A model generated the notes under the pieces. The model ran no database searches. It was not told the DNA's origin and was given only the letters and a program-made list of their open reading frames with translations. DNA of 64,000 nt from Duganella aceris (GTDB lineage Bacteria; Pseudomonadota; Gammaproteobacteria; Burkholderiales; Burkholderiaceae_D). Below, in pieces: positions 50,445 through 58,758 of this stretch. Both the position numbers and the translations under genes were made by a program. The stretch is from assembly GCF_011090165.1 (NCBI RefSeq), contig NZ_JAADJT010000003.1:62001-126000 (forward strand). Reading direction: 5' to 3'. Position 1 is the stretch's first letter. Every line of letters starts with the position of its first letter.

Positions 50445-50917
50445 GCGTCCTCCGGCGGCGACGGCAGTTGCTTCTCGAAGCACACCGCAAGCGGGTTGCC
50501 GATGTATTTGCCATAGTTGGCGATGCGGCTGTAGCCGCGCGCCTCGTAGAAATCGACCGCGCGCCGGTTGACCAGCCGCGTCTCCAGCCACAGCGCCTGG
50601 TAGCCCAGCGCCGCCGCCTCGGTCTCCAGGAAGCGCAACACCGCGCTGCCGACCCCGCTGGTGCCGTGGCGCGCGTACATGCGCTTGATTTCGGCCACGC
50701 CCGGCTCCAGCGGCCGGAACGCGCCGCAGCCGAGCGCCGCGCCGGCGGCGTCGCGCGCGACCACGAAGCAGGCCATCGGCCCGCGCACGTCGGCCGCGTC
50801 GAACGAGGCGTTGCCGCCGTCGCCGGTGATGGCTTCGAGCGCGGTCGACAATTCCGCCATCAGCCGAATGGATTCGGGCGCGGCCGGGTCTTCTTCGCTC
50901 AGCAGGAGTGTGCTCAT
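50441..50917 (-). CDS. GNAT family N-acetyltransferase
   Basis: A 158-residue GCN5-related acetyltransferase. EIKRMYARHGTSGVGSAVLRFLE contains the acetyl-CoA pyrophosphate loop (here R/H-x-x-G-x-G variant), and LWLETRLVNRRAVDFYEARGY is the typical C-terminal motif. Substrate not recognisable. It begins seven bases after the metallophosphoesterase stop on the same strand and overlaps the esterase start. Confidence 0.88.
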   Translation of the reverse strand: MSTLLLSEEDPAAPESIRLMAELSTALEAITGDGGNASFDAADVRGPMACFVVARDAAGAALGCGAFRPLEPGVAEIKRMYARHGTSGVGSAVLRFLETEAAALGYQALWLETRLVNRRAVDFYEARGYSRIANYGKYIGNPLAVCFEKQLPSPPEDA

Positions 50918-50924
50918 CCGCAGA

Positions 50925-51776
50925 TTATTGCACAGTACAGATCACCAGCTCCGGATCGGCGTTGATGCGCACCGGGATGCCGCTGCAGCCGACGCCGCGA
51001 CTGACGATCAGCTCGCCGTTGTCGCGCACCGGAAAGCGGCCGTAATAATACGGCCGCGACAACGGCCCCTGCGGCATCACGATCGGCGTGCCGTCCGGCA
51101 GCGCGATCTGGCCGCCGTGGGTGTGGCCGGCGAAGCCGACATCGAAGCGCTGGCCCTTGAGCATCAGCAAGCCGTCCGGCGCATGCATCAGCAGGATGCG
51201 GGTGGCGCCGGCGCCTTCGAAGGTGGCGGCGCCGTCCGGCGCGCCGGTCCACGGATCGTCCATGCCGCACACCGAGACAGAGTCGAACGGCGCCGGCAGC
51301 GCCACGGCGCGGTTGACCAGCATGGTGACGCCGGCATCCTCGAACAGGCGCGCGATCAGCTGGTCGTCGGTCGACAGGTCGTGGTTGCCGAACACGGCGA
51401 ACTTGCCCAGCGGCGGAGCGCAGGCGGCCAGCCCCGGACACAGCGCCGCCGCGTGCCGCGCCGGGCCGGTGACGTAGTCGCCGCCGAGCAGCAGCAGGTC
51501 CGGCTGCTCGGCGGCGATCCGCGCGAACAGGTCGGCGAAGATCGCCGGATGGGTCGGCCGGCCGGCGTGGAAATCCGACGCGAACGCGATCTTCAGCGGA
51601 CGCGGCAGGCGCCGTTCCGCCGGCAGCGCCAGCGCGTGGCGCGTCACGCCCATGCGGCCGTGCAGGCCGACGTGGTAGCTCAACGCGCTGACCAGCCCGC
51701 CCAGCGTGGCCAGGTCGAGCAGGGCCTCGATGCCATGGTGAAGTCGGGAGTAACGCTTGCTACGAGGGATACGCAT
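50925..51776 (-). CDS. Calcineurin-like metallophosphoesterase (YaeI-like)
   Basis: A 283-residue metallophosphoesterase with the full set of metal ligands: SDFHAGR, LGGDYV, GNHD, LMHAPD and GHTHGGQ. A basic/hydrophobic N-terminus (residues 1-40) may associate with the membrane. Related YaeI/LpxG-type enzymes act on phosphodiesters, in some cases UDP-diacylglucosamine; the substrate here is unknown. The start ATG 51776 is followed upstream by 143 bases before the small CxxC gene. It belongs to the same run of minus-strand genes. Confidence 0.88.
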   Translation of the reverse strand: MRIPRSKRYSRLHHGIEALLDLATLGGLVSALSYHVGLHGRMGVTRHALALPAERRLPRPLKIAFASDFHAGRPTHPAIFADLFARIAAEQPDLLLLGGDYVTGPARHAAALCPGLAACAPPLGKFAVFGNHDLSTDDQLIARLFEDAGVTMLVNRAVALPAPFDSVSVCGMDDPWTGAPDGAATFEGAGATRILLMHAPDGLLMLKGQRFDVGFAGHTHGGQIALPDGTPIVMPQGPLSRPYYYGRFPVRDNGELIVSRGVGCSGIPVRINADPELVICTVQ

Positions 51777-51919
51777 GGGAAACCAGGGACGACGGAAGAG
51801 GCGGGATGATAGCGCATCCGCAGCCGGCGTGCGCGACGCCGGGCCGGCCGGGTTCCCTACCGAAGGCGGCGCGGCTGCGGCGCATCATCGTCATCTTCGC
51901 CACGCGCCGACGCGCGCCG

Positions 51920-52306
51920 TCACAGCGGCGCGTCGACCAGCAATTGCGGCCGCAGCGCGCGGATGCGGAGTTCGGTGAAGTAGCCGCCGGCTTCGTTGTA
52001 GCGCAGGTAGTGGCGGCCGCAATTCAGGCAGCGCGCGATCTGGCAGCGGTTGGCCGGATAGTAGCGCGGCGCGATCGGCGCGTCCTCGCTGTCGTAGTGG
52101 GTGCCGTGCGGATGGTACTCGGTGTAGGTCGGATCGTCATACGGATCCTCGACCAACGTCGCGACCTCCTCGAAGCGGTCCAGCTCCAGCGTCGGCGGCA
52201 GCCGCTGCCAGGCCAGCAGCGGCACCGCGTGGCAGCTGCAAGTGCCGGTCACCGCCGCCGACGCCTCGGCCAGTCGTGTCAATGTCGCAAAATCAATCGC
52301 CTGCAT
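51920..52306 (-). CDS. Hypothetical CxxC protein at the end of the TusA/MetE-like operon
   Basis: A 128-residue protein I do not recognise. It has a CSCH segment at about 23-26 and a CQIARCLNCGRHYLRYNE segment near residue 90, suggesting a small zinc- or thiol-binding fold, and an acidic tyrosine-rich middle (YDDPTYTEYHPHGTHYD). The ATG at 52306 has a strong TGGAGG site. It follows the second DsrE gene by 16 bases on the same strand, so it is probably co-transcribed with the sulfur-related operon. Function unknown. Confidence 0.78.
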   Translation of the reverse strand: MQAIDFATLTRLAEASAAVTGTCSCHAVPLLAWQRLPPTLELDRFEEVATLVEDPYDDPTYTEYHPHGTHYDSEDAPIAPRYYPANRCQIARCLNCGRHYLRYNEAGGYFTELRIRALRPQLLVDAPL

Positions 52307-52322
52307 GTTCAGCCTCCAAGTC

Positions 52323-52682
52323 TCAAAACACCATGAAGCGGCCGCCCGGTGCCAGACCGGCGGCCAGCAGCGACGGCGCCCCGCGGATGCCGACCACGCC
52401 GCTCATCAAATCCTCTTCCTGCATGCCCTGCCCGGCCAACGCCTGCGGACAGGCGTATAACTCCACCCCCAGCTCCAGCGCCTGCGCCAGCGACGCCAGC
52501 CAATCCGCGCCGGCGGCCGCGTCGCGATGCAGCAAGGCCACCGAGGCGCTGACGGCATGCAGCTCCACCGCCACATCCATCGCGGCGGCGGTGCTGGCGT
52601 AGCGCAACGCCGACTGCGCCGCCTCCACCGTCACCGCGCGGTCGAGCAGGATCACCAGCCGCGCGCCCGCGTCGGCGCTCAT
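52323..52682 (-). CDS. DsrE/DsrF-like family protein (second copy)
   Basis: A 119-residue DsrE-fold protein. Members of the family, such as TusD and DsrE, carry persulfide on a conserved cysteine in sulfur relay; others are uncharacterised. Here the only clear cysteine is in VELYACPQALAGQGMQEED. The N-terminal RLVILLDRAVTVEAAQSALR strand-helix and the C-terminal GIRGAPSLLA are typical. The ATG at 52682 overlaps the MetE-like stop (ATGA), so it is translationally coupled to it. It differs from the DsrE-type protein at 56745. Confidence 0.82.
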   Translation of the reverse strand: MSADAGARLVILLDRAVTVEAAQSALRYASTAAAMDVAVELHAVSASVALLHRDAAAGADWLASLAQALELGVELYACPQALAGQGMQEEDLMSGVVGIRGAPSLLAAGLAPGGRFMVF

Positions 52683-54220
52683 GCCGCGATCCCGTGACGC
52701 TGGCGCAGGATCGCCGCCGCCTTGGCCAGCACCGCCAGCTTGGCCTCCGCCGTCGCGCTCGAATTGAGCGGATTGTCGGCGAAGGTGGCGAAGCCGCAGT
52801 CCGGCGTCAGCAGCACCCGCTCGGCGCCGAACAGCTGGATCGCGTGCTCGGCGTGCGCCACCACGTGCTCCACGCTTTCCACATGCGCGTGCTTTTGGTT
52901 GCAGGCGCCGACGCCGATGCGGATGTCGTCCGGCAGCGATGTCAAGATCTCCATCTCGCCGGCGCGCGGCGTGCACAGTTCCAGGAACAGCGTGCCGACC
53001 TGCATCTGCCCGAGCGTATCGACCAGCGGCTGATAGTCGCCGGCCAGCGCCTTGCTCTCGTCGGCGGTCCAGTTGCCGCGACACATGTGCAAGGCGATGC
53101 GCTCGCGCGGGAAGCCCTTGGTGACGGCGTTGACCAGATCGCGCGCGAACGCCAGCTCGGTCGGGCTGTCGCCCTTGGCGCCCAGCGCGCCACACATGAA
53201 GCTGCGCTGGTTGGCGGGCCCGCTGAACACCACCTCCGACAACACCGGCTCGTCCAGCTGCACCAGCGCCGCGCCGGACGCAAGCAGGCAGGCGATCTCT
53301 TCGCGCAGCACCCGCACGATGTCCTGCGCCAAGTCCTCGCGGTTGGCGTAGGCGCGGTCGGAGATGCATTCCATCCACATGGTGCGCGTCAGCAGATACG
53401 GCCCCGGCAGCGCGACCTTGATCGGCGTCTGCGTCAGCGCGCGCGCGAAGTCGACCTCGTGCACCGCGATGCCCCGGCTGCGTCCCAGCGGACCGAACAC
53501 AGCCGGATGGCGCACGTCGCCGGCCGGCACGTCCAGCGCGCGCAACTCGCGCTCAAACTCCTCCGGATCGTCGACCAGCGGCAGCAGATCGGTCAGCGGG
53601 ATCAGCTGGCAATTGTCCAGCCGCGAGGCGACGAAGCTGGAATAACTGTCGCGCCGCTGCTCGCCGTCGCTGACCACGTCGGCCCCGGCGCGCAACTGCG
53701 CGCTGATGGCCAGGCTGACCGCGTCGTCGGCGGTGGCGTGGAACGAGGCCTCGTCCAGCCGGCCCTCCATGTGTTCATGCATCGCCTGCAGCATCCAGCG
53801 CGGACGCGGCCAGCTGCCGATGCCCATCACCGACAGCGGCCGGATCGCCGGCGCCGGCGCCACCGGCGGGAACACGGTCATCGGCTTGACCTCGACCAGC
53901 TCGATGCCGCCGCGCTGCTGCGCCGCTTGCGCCGCCTGCACGCCCGCGCCGCGCCGCTCCTCCAGCCTGCCCTTGGCCACCAGGAAACTGCGCTGCTTGT
54001 CGCGCTTGACGAACGACACCAGCTCGTTGCCGGTCATGCGGCACCAGGCCGGCAAGTCCTCGTCGACCGAGGTTTCGGTGGAGCGGATCTCCAGCAGGCC
54101 GCCGCGCTCCAGCGGATCGATATGGCGCCGGATCAGCAACAGCAGGCCGTTGCCGCAATCGAGATCGCCGCCGTCGAAGGCGACGTCGGCGTCATGCGGA
54201 TGGTTGAACGGATTGGTCAT
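52679..54220 (-). CDS. TusA-like domain fused to core MetE (cobalamin-independent methionine-synthase family)
   Basis: A 513-residue fusion. Residues about 13-95 form a TusA/SirA-like domain (FDGGDLDCGNGLLLLIRRHI, then DLPAWCRMTGNELVSFVK) in which the usual CPxP motif is replaced by DCGNG. Residues about 125-513 match the catalytic barrel of MetE: MGIGSWPRPRWML is the homocysteine-site motif, and the zinc ligands are intact (H378 and C380 in ALHMCRGNW, E414 in FLELCTPRAGEME, C475 in TPDCGF). The N-terminal half of full MetE is absent, so it is a core MetE. It should transfer a methyl group to or from a thiol, but the donor is unknown. It lies between the ABC transporter and a DsrE gene. Confidence 0.88.
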   Translation of the reverse strand: MTNPFNHPHDADVAFDGGDLDCGNGLLLLIRRHIDPLERGGLLEIRSTETSVDEDLPAWCRMTGNELVSFVKRDKQRSFLVAKGRLEERRGAGVQAAQAAQQRGGIELVEVKPMTVFPPVAPAPAIRPLSVMGIGSWPRPRWMLQAMHEHMEGRLDEASFHATADDAVSLAISAQLRAGADVVSDGEQRRDSYSSFVASRLDNCQLIPLTDLLPLVDDPEEFERELRALDVPAGDVRHPAVFGPLGRSRGIAVHEVDFARALTQTPIKVALPGPYLLTRTMWMECISDRAYANREDLAQDIVRVLREEIACLLASGAALVQLDEPVLSEVVFSGPANQRSFMCGALGAKGDSPTELAFARDLVNAVTKGFPRERIALHMCRGNWTADESKALAGDYQPLVDTLGQMQVGTLFLELCTPRAGEMEILTSLPDDIRIGVGACNQKHAHVESVEHVVAHAEHAIQLFGAERVLLTPDCGFATFADNPLNSSATAEAKLAVLAKAAAILRQRHGIAA

Positions 54221-54237
54221 GAGAACTCCAGGTGATG

Positions 54238-54996
54238 TCAGGCGGCGGCCGGAATGGCGGCGCTGCCGTAAAGTTGATGCAGCGCCGCCTCGTCGCAGGC
54301 GGACGCGGCCACGTCAAGCACGATGCCGCCCTGCCGCAGGCCGACGATGCGGTCGGCGTAGCGGCGCGCCAGCTCCGGCTGGTGCAGGCTGCAGATGACG
54401 GCGATGCCGCCCTCGCCTTCGTGGCAGATCGACGCCAGCAGCGCCATCACGCCGGCGCCGATGTGCGGATCGAGGCTGGCCACCGGCTCGTCGGCGATGA
54501 TCAGGTCCGGCTGCTGCGCCAACGCGCGCGCGATCGCCACCCGCTGCTGCTGGCCGCCGGACAACGCATCGGCGCGCTGGTTGGCGTGGTCGAGCAGGCC
54601 GACCCGCTCCAGGCACTCCAGCGCCAGGCGGATGTCGTCGCGGCTGAAGCGGCGCAGCCAGCCGCGCCAGGCCGGCACATGGCCCAGCCTGCCGGCCAGG
54701 ACGTTGTCCAGCGCGCTCAAACGGTTGACCAGGTTGAATTGCTGGAACACCACCGCGATCTTGCGCCGCTGCCTGCCGCGCATCGCCGCCACGTCGTGGC
54801 CGTGCAGCAGCGCCGCGCCGGCGTCGAGCGGCGCCAGGCCGGCCAGGCAGCGGAACAAGGTGGTCTTGCCGGCACCGCTGGGGCCGAGCACCGCCAGCAT
54901 CTCGCCGCGCTCGACCCGCAGGCTGGCGCCGTCCAGCGCGACCCGCTCGCCATAGCTTTTGCGCGCGGCGCGCACTTCGAACAAGGGCGCCGTCAT
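54238..54996 (-). CDS. PhnC-type ABC transporter ATP-binding protein
   Basis: A 252-residue ABC ATPase. Walker A is GPSGAGKTT, the Q-loop is VVFQQFNLV, the signature is LSGGQQQRVAIARAL, Walker B is LIIADEPVASLDP and the H-loop is CSLHQPE. QFNLVNRLSALDNVLAGRLG is characteristic of PhnC (phosphonate/phosphite) importers. The start overlaps the permease stop as ATGA. The substrate could be a phosphonate, but the neighbours (TusA, DsrE, MetE-type) suggest that a sulfur-containing solute should be considered. Confidence 0.9.
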   Translation of the reverse strand: MTAPLFEVRAARKSYGERVALDGASLRVERGEMLAVLGPSGAGKTTLFRCLAGLAPLDAGAALLHGHDVAAMRGRQRRKIAVVFQQFNLVNRLSALDNVLAGRLGHVPAWRGWLRRFSRDDIRLALECLERVGLLDHANQRADALSGGQQQRVAIARALAQQPDLIIADEPVASLDPHIGAGVMALLASICHEGEGGIAVICSLHQPELARRYADRIVGLRQGGIVLDVAASACDEAALHQLYGSAAIPAAA

Positions 54997-55823
54997 ACCA
55001 GCTTCTTCCGCAGCCAGCCGCTGAGCTGATCGAGCAGTGTGACCACCACCAGGATCAGCGCGATGATGGTGAACAGCCGCGAGAAGTCCAGCAAGTCCAT
55101 GCTGTTCTTCAGCTCCTGCCCGATGCCGCCGGCGCCGACCACGCCCAGCACGGTCGAAGCGCGCACATTGAATTCCCACCAGAACAAAGTGGTCGACAGC
55201 AGCACCGGCAGCAGATCCGGCAGCAGCGCGTAGACGATCGCCGTGCCGCGCCCGGCGCCGGTGCTGCGCACCGCGTCCAGCGGCCCGGTGCCTGCGTTCT
55301 CGATATGGTCGGCGAACAGCTTGGCGGCGCTGCCCCAGGTGTGCAGCGCGATGCCGAGCACGCCGGCGAACGGCCCCAGCCCCACCGCCGCCACGAACAG
55401 CAGCGCGAACACGAAGGAATCGATGCCGCGCAGCGCGTTGAGCAGCCAGCGCGCCGGGTAGTACAGTTTAGGGAACGGCGTGATGTTGCGGCTGGCCAGC
55501 ACCGCCATCGGCAGCGCCAGCAGCGCCGCCGCCGTGGTGCCGAGCAAGGCCATGGCCATGGTCTCGGCCATGCGCTCGGCGAACACCGGCAGCTCGTTCA
55601 GATTCGGCGGCCAGGCCTGCGCCAGCCAGTGGCCCAGCTTGGGCAGGCCGGTCGCCAGCTTGACCACGTCGATCTGCGCCAGCTTCCAGCACAACAGATA
55701 CAGCCCGCCCACCGCCAGCGCGATCGCGGCCAGCTTCAGCCTGCGGCCGGCGCCGTCGCGACGCGCCAGATGGCCGGCCAGCGCGGCCTTGACCGCGCCC
55801 TGCCCGATGAACGGAGAGCTCAT
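54993..55823 (-). CDS. PhnE-type ABC transporter permease
   Basis: A 276-residue inner-membrane permease of the phosphonate/phosphite importer type with about six helices. TAMALLGTTAAALLALPMAV-like sequence and EFNVRASTVLGVVGAGGIGQ (the cytoplasmic EAA-like coupling motif, with the PhnE-typical VGAGGIG) are visible. It starts two bases after the PhnD-like stop with an AAGG site and overlaps the ATPase by four bases. Confidence 0.9.
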   Translation of the reverse strand: MSSPFIGQGAVKAALAGHLARRDGAGRRLKLAAIALAVGGLYLLCWKLAQIDVVKLATGLPKLGHWLAQAWPPNLNELPVFAERMAETMAMALLGTTAAALLALPMAVLASRNITPFPKLYYPARWLLNALRGIDSFVFALLFVAAVGLGPFAGVLGIALHTWGSAAKLFADHIENAGTGPLDAVRSTGAGRGTAIVYALLPDLLPVLLSTTLFWWEFNVRASTVLGVVGAGGIGQELKNSMDLLDFSRLFTIIALILVVVTLLDQLSGWLRKKLV

Positions 55824-55825
55824 GC

Positions 55826-56713
55826 TCAAGCCTTCTTGAGTTTGCCCAGCGTGTTGCCGGCCTTCTCGATCGACGCATAGTCGGCGTGGCTGGCCGCGAC
55901 GAAACCGGTGTAGTGGTTCGGCAGCAGCGTCTTCGCCTGTTCCACCGTGATCGCGGTCAGCACCTTCTGGATCTGCGCGATCAGCGCCGGCGCCGTGCCT
56001 TTCGGGACGGCGATGGCATCGTTCGGCAGCGGCGCCGAGGTCCACAGAATCTTGTTGCTGTCCGGCTTGATCTTGCCCGACTCGATCATCGCGTTGCGGT
56101 TGCGGTCGAAGTCGGTCGCCATGTCGGACTGGCCGGCCTGCACCGCGACTTCGTTGGCGGCGTGGGTCGCGCCCTCGCTGTATTTCCAATAGCTCTTCGG
56201 ATCGATCTTCCACACTTCCTTGGCGTACCAGGACGGGATCAGCCAGCCCGAGGTCGAACCGACGTCGGCGAACGAGATCGACAGGCCCTTGGTATCGTCC
56301 GGGAACTTGGCGACCTTCAGGTCCGGCTTGCCGATGATGATGGCGTGGTAGACCGGCTTCTCGTCGTACTTGACGGTGGCCAGCGCGGTGCAGCCGGTAG
56401 CGTTGTTGGCGATGATGTAGCCCCACGGCCCCATCCACGCCAGGTCCAGCTGGCCCGAGCCCATGGCGACCGCCATGCCGGCCCAGTCGGTGGTGGCGAA
56501 CAGCTCGAAGTCGGCGTTCAGTTCCTTGGCCAGGTGCGCGAAGAACGCGTTGTAGGCCTTCTTGGTGTCCTCGACGGTCGGCAGCAGCGGGCCGACGCCG
56601 AAGCGCAGCTTGCGTTTGGTCTGCGCCAGGACCGGCGCGGCGGCGCCCAGCGCCACGGTGCCGGCGGCGATGGCGCCGGCGGCCAACAATTTCCTGCGTT
56701 GCGATGCGATCAT
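55826..56713 (-). CDS. PhnD-type periplasmic substrate-binding protein
   Basis: A 295-residue binding protein of the phosphate/phosphite/phosphonate (PhnD-like) family. It begins with a twin-arginine-like signal (SQRRKLLAAGAIAAGTVALG, ending VLAQ). LRFGVGPLLPTVEDTKKAYN and LDLAWMGPWGYIIANN are the family's ligand-pocket strands, followed by a SISFADVGSTSGWLIPSWYA segment corresponding to the usual DxxSTSG motif. The ATG at 56713 has AAGGA upstream. Ligand unknown; the conserved STSG suggests an oxyanion group. Confidence 0.9.
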   Translation of the reverse strand: MIASQRRKLLAAGAIAAGTVALGAAAPVLAQTKRKLRFGVGPLLPTVEDTKKAYNAFFAHLAKELNADFELFATTDWAGMAVAMGSGQLDLAWMGPWGYIIANNATGCTALATVKYDEKPVYHAIIIGKPDLKVAKFPDDTKGLSISFADVGSTSGWLIPSWYAKEVWKIDPKSYWKYSEGATHAANEVAVQAGQSDMATDFDRNRNAMIESGKIKPDSNKILWTSAPLPNDAIAVPKGTAPALIAQIQKVLTAITVEQAKTLLPNHYTGFVAASHADYASIEKAGNTLGKLKKA

Positions 56714-56744
56714 GATGTTCCTTTTCTTGTTTTTGTTTGTGGGA

Positions 56745-57107
56745 TTAGTAGCTGATGCTCGGGCAACCATCGCTCATGAACTCGACCAGCTTGGCGCCGC
56801 CGACCACCGCCGCGCCGGCCACCAATACCGCCTCGTCCAGCTTGCGCTTCTTGAAGCACGGCGAGCAGACGAACATGCGGCCGCCGGCTGCGGCGAAGTT
56901 GTCCATCAGTTCTTTCAGCGGCGCGAAACCCTCCTCATGCACCGCATCGGCCACGCCCTGCTGCGACAGGCGCACGCCCTCGATCGACAGGAACACCACG
57001 GTATCCTTGTCGGAAGCGACGGCCGCGTTGGCGACCACGAAGGCCACGGTCGCCTTGTCTGTGTTGTCGAGACCGCAGGTGAGGTTGATCAGGAATTTGC
57101 CGGACAT
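56745..57107 (-). CDS. DsrE family protein (first copy)
   Basis: A 120-residue DsrE/DsrF-like protein: FLINLTCGLDNTDKATVAF at the N-terminus and FVCSPCFKKRKLDEAVL near residue 82, where one of the two cysteines is at the persulfide-carrier position seen in sulfur-relay members. It is preceded by a strong AAGGAG site and lies 55 bases after the TusA-like gene and 31 bases before phnD. It probably works with the TusA-like proteins in sulfur transfer; that is inference. Confidence 0.87.
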   Translation of the reverse strand: MSGKFLINLTCGLDNTDKATVAFVVANAAVASDKDTVVFLSIEGVRLSQQGVADAVHEEGFAPLKELMDNFAAAGGRMFVCSPCFKKRKLDEAVLVAGAAVVGGAKLVEFMSDGCPSISY

Positions 57108-57162
57108 AATGTCTCCTTGGAGGTAACAACGAAAAAGCGCGGTGATCCGCGCGAATGGGGGG

Positions 57163-57408
57163 TTATGACTTGGCGCGTATCCACCAGGTCTGCGCCGGGA
57201 CGTCCTCGGCCAGCAGCTGATGGCCGGTCATGCCGCACCAGGCCGGCAGATCCGCCGGCGCGCCCGGATCCCGCGCGATCAGCTTGAACACCAGTCCCGG
57301 CGCGGCGCGCACCCGGCGCCGCAACTCCAGCACCAGATCACCGCAAGCCAGATCGCCGGCGTCCCATTCGACGTCATGGACGGGAGGAGCAGAGGAAGTG
57401 GAAGGCAT
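57163..57408 (-). CDS. TusA-like sulfurtransferase-fold protein
   Basis: An 81-residue TusA/SirA-type protein that shares the DLPAWCxMTG motif with the N-terminal domain of the TusA-MetE fusion. The first cysteine is in GDLACGDLVLELR, replacing the usual CPxP by ACGD, so the classical sulfur-carrier cysteine is kept but its prolines are not. It is the first gene of the operon. An inverted repeat lies 8 bases upstream of its start. Because the same variant motif occurs twice in the operon, the two domains may interact with the same partner. Confidence 0.85.
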   Translation of the reverse strand: MPSTSSAPPVHDVEWDAGDLACGDLVLELRRRVRAAPGLVFKLIARDPGAPADLPAWCGMTGHQLLAEDVPAQTWWIRAKS

Positions 57409-57416
57409 AGACGAAA

Positions 57417-57436
57417 ACCAAATATTGATATTTGGT
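57417..57436. promoter_or_regulatory. 20-bp inverted repeat, candidate operator of the TusA/DsrE/Phn/MetE operon
   Basis: ACCAAATAT and ATATTTGGT are perfect arms around TG, immediately upstream of the TusA-like start. It is AT-rich in a GC-rich genome, like ArsR- or GntR-type operators. No regulator gene is adjacent. The rest of the 319-base gap (57409-57727) holds the pit terminator and nothing else I can recognise. Confidence 0.72.
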
Positions 57437-57675
57437 CAGTCTACGGCATAGCAGAGCAAGCGCGCAATACCGCAAAGGCAGCAAACGCCCATCTTGGGGG
57501 CCTTCTCCGGCGCGATCCGGCCTGATTCGGCCTGAATGGCGCCACATCAGTCTCATCGCGTCTGAAACGCGGCACTGCCGGTCTAAAACAGTCGATAAAA
57601 CAGCTCAAAACTCATTCGATCTGGCCACACGCCCCGGGGTCAAACCTGAAGCCTTCCTGATCCATAGCCACAATG

Positions 57676-57708
57676 AAAAACGGCCCGATCAAGATATCGA
57701 TCGGGCCG
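57676..57708 (-). terminator. Rho-independent terminator of the pit operon
   Basis: On the minus strand, CGGCCCGATC pairs with GATCGGGCCG across an 8-base loop and is followed by five T residues (57680-57676). It lies about 20 bases after the pit stop codon. Confidence 0.88.
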
Positions 57709-57727
57709 CTGAAGGCTTGGTGTTCTT

Positions 57728-58741
57728 TTACAAAATATGCTGCCCGATCCACCAGGCGATCGCCGCCACGAAGGCCGAGGCGGGAATCGTGAAGATCCAC
57801 GCCCACACGATATTGCCCGCCACGCCCCAGCGCACCGCCGACATCTTCTGCGCCGATCCGACGCCGACGATCGCGCCGGTGATGGTGTGGGTGGTCGACA
57901 CCGGCACGCCCAGCGCCGTCGCGGTGAACAGCGTGATCGCGCCGCCGGTCTCGGCGCAGAAGCCGCCCACCGGTTTCAGCTTGGTGATCTTCTGCCCCAT
58001 GGTCTTGACGATGCGCCAGCCGCCGAACAACGTGCCGAACGAGATCGCCGTGTAGCACGAGATGATCACCCACAGCGGCGGCATCGCGTCGCTGGCGTTC
58101 GAATAACCGGCCGCGATCAGCAACATCCAGATGATGCCGATGGTCTTCTGCGCGTCGTTGCCGCCGTGGCCCAGGCTGTAGGCCGCGGCCGAGAACAACT
58201 GCAGCCGGCGGAACCATTTGTCGACCCGCCGCGGCGTCGAGCGCACGAACACCCACGACACCAGCAACATCATCAGCGAGCCGAAGATGAAGCCCAGCAG
58301 CGGCGACAACACGATGAACACCACCGTCTTGATCAGCCCGGCCGAGATCAGCGCGCCGGTGCCGCTCTTGGCCACCGCCGCGCCCACCAGGCCGCCGATC
58401 AGCGCGTGCGACGACGACGATGGAATGCCGTAGTACCAGGTGAAGATGTTCCAGACGATGGCGCCCACCAGCGCGCCGAAGATCACGTACTGGTCGACCA
58501 CGCCGGGGTCGATGGTGCCCTTGCCGACGGTGGCGGCCACGGTCAGTTGATGGAACACGAAGATGGCGACGAAGTTGAAGCAGGCCGCCATGGCGACGGC
58601 GGTCTGCGGCTTCAGCACGCCGGTCGAGACCACCGTGGCGATCGCGTTGGCGGCGTCGTGGAAGCCGTTCATGAAGTCAAACACCAACGCCAGGGCGATC
58701 AGGATGCCCAGCACGTAGATGCTCATTTGTATGGTATTCAT
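57728..58741 (-). CDS. pit: PiT-family inorganic phosphate transporter
   Basis: A 337-residue inner-membrane transporter of the PiT (PHO4) family with about ten helices. The two family signatures are present: FDFMNGFHDAANAIATVVST and VPVSTTHTITGAIVGVGSAQ; YSLGHGGNDAQKTIGI and YYGIPSSSSHALIGG are also typical. It takes up metal-phosphate with protons. It is co-transcribed with the DUF47 gene 17 bases upstream, an arrangement usual for low-affinity phosphate uptake. ATG at 58741 has a weak GAG site. Confidence 0.95.
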   Translation of the reverse strand: MNTIQMSIYVLGILIALALVFDFMNGFHDAANAIATVVSTGVLKPQTAVAMAACFNFVAIFVFHQLTVAATVGKGTIDPGVVDQYVIFGALVGAIVWNIFTWYYGIPSSSSHALIGGLVGAAVAKSGTGALISAGLIKTVVFIVLSPLLGFIFGSLMMLLVSWVFVRSTPRRVDKWFRRLQLFSAAAYSLGHGGNDAQKTIGIIWMLLIAAGYSNASDAMPPLWVIISCYTAISFGTLFGGWRIVKTMGQKITKLKPVGGFCAETGGAITLFTATALGVPVSTTHTITGAIVGVGSAQKMSAVRWGVAGNIVWAWIFTIPASAFVAAIAWWIGQHIL

Positions 58742-58758
58742 CGGTGCTCTTTTTTGAA

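Noticed and set aside
54238..57107. Calling the ABC transporter phosphonate-specific (phnCDE)
   Set aside because: The proteins are PhnCDE-type, but no phosphonate-degrading gene is nearby and the neighbours are sulfur/methyl proteins, so no substrate is assigned.
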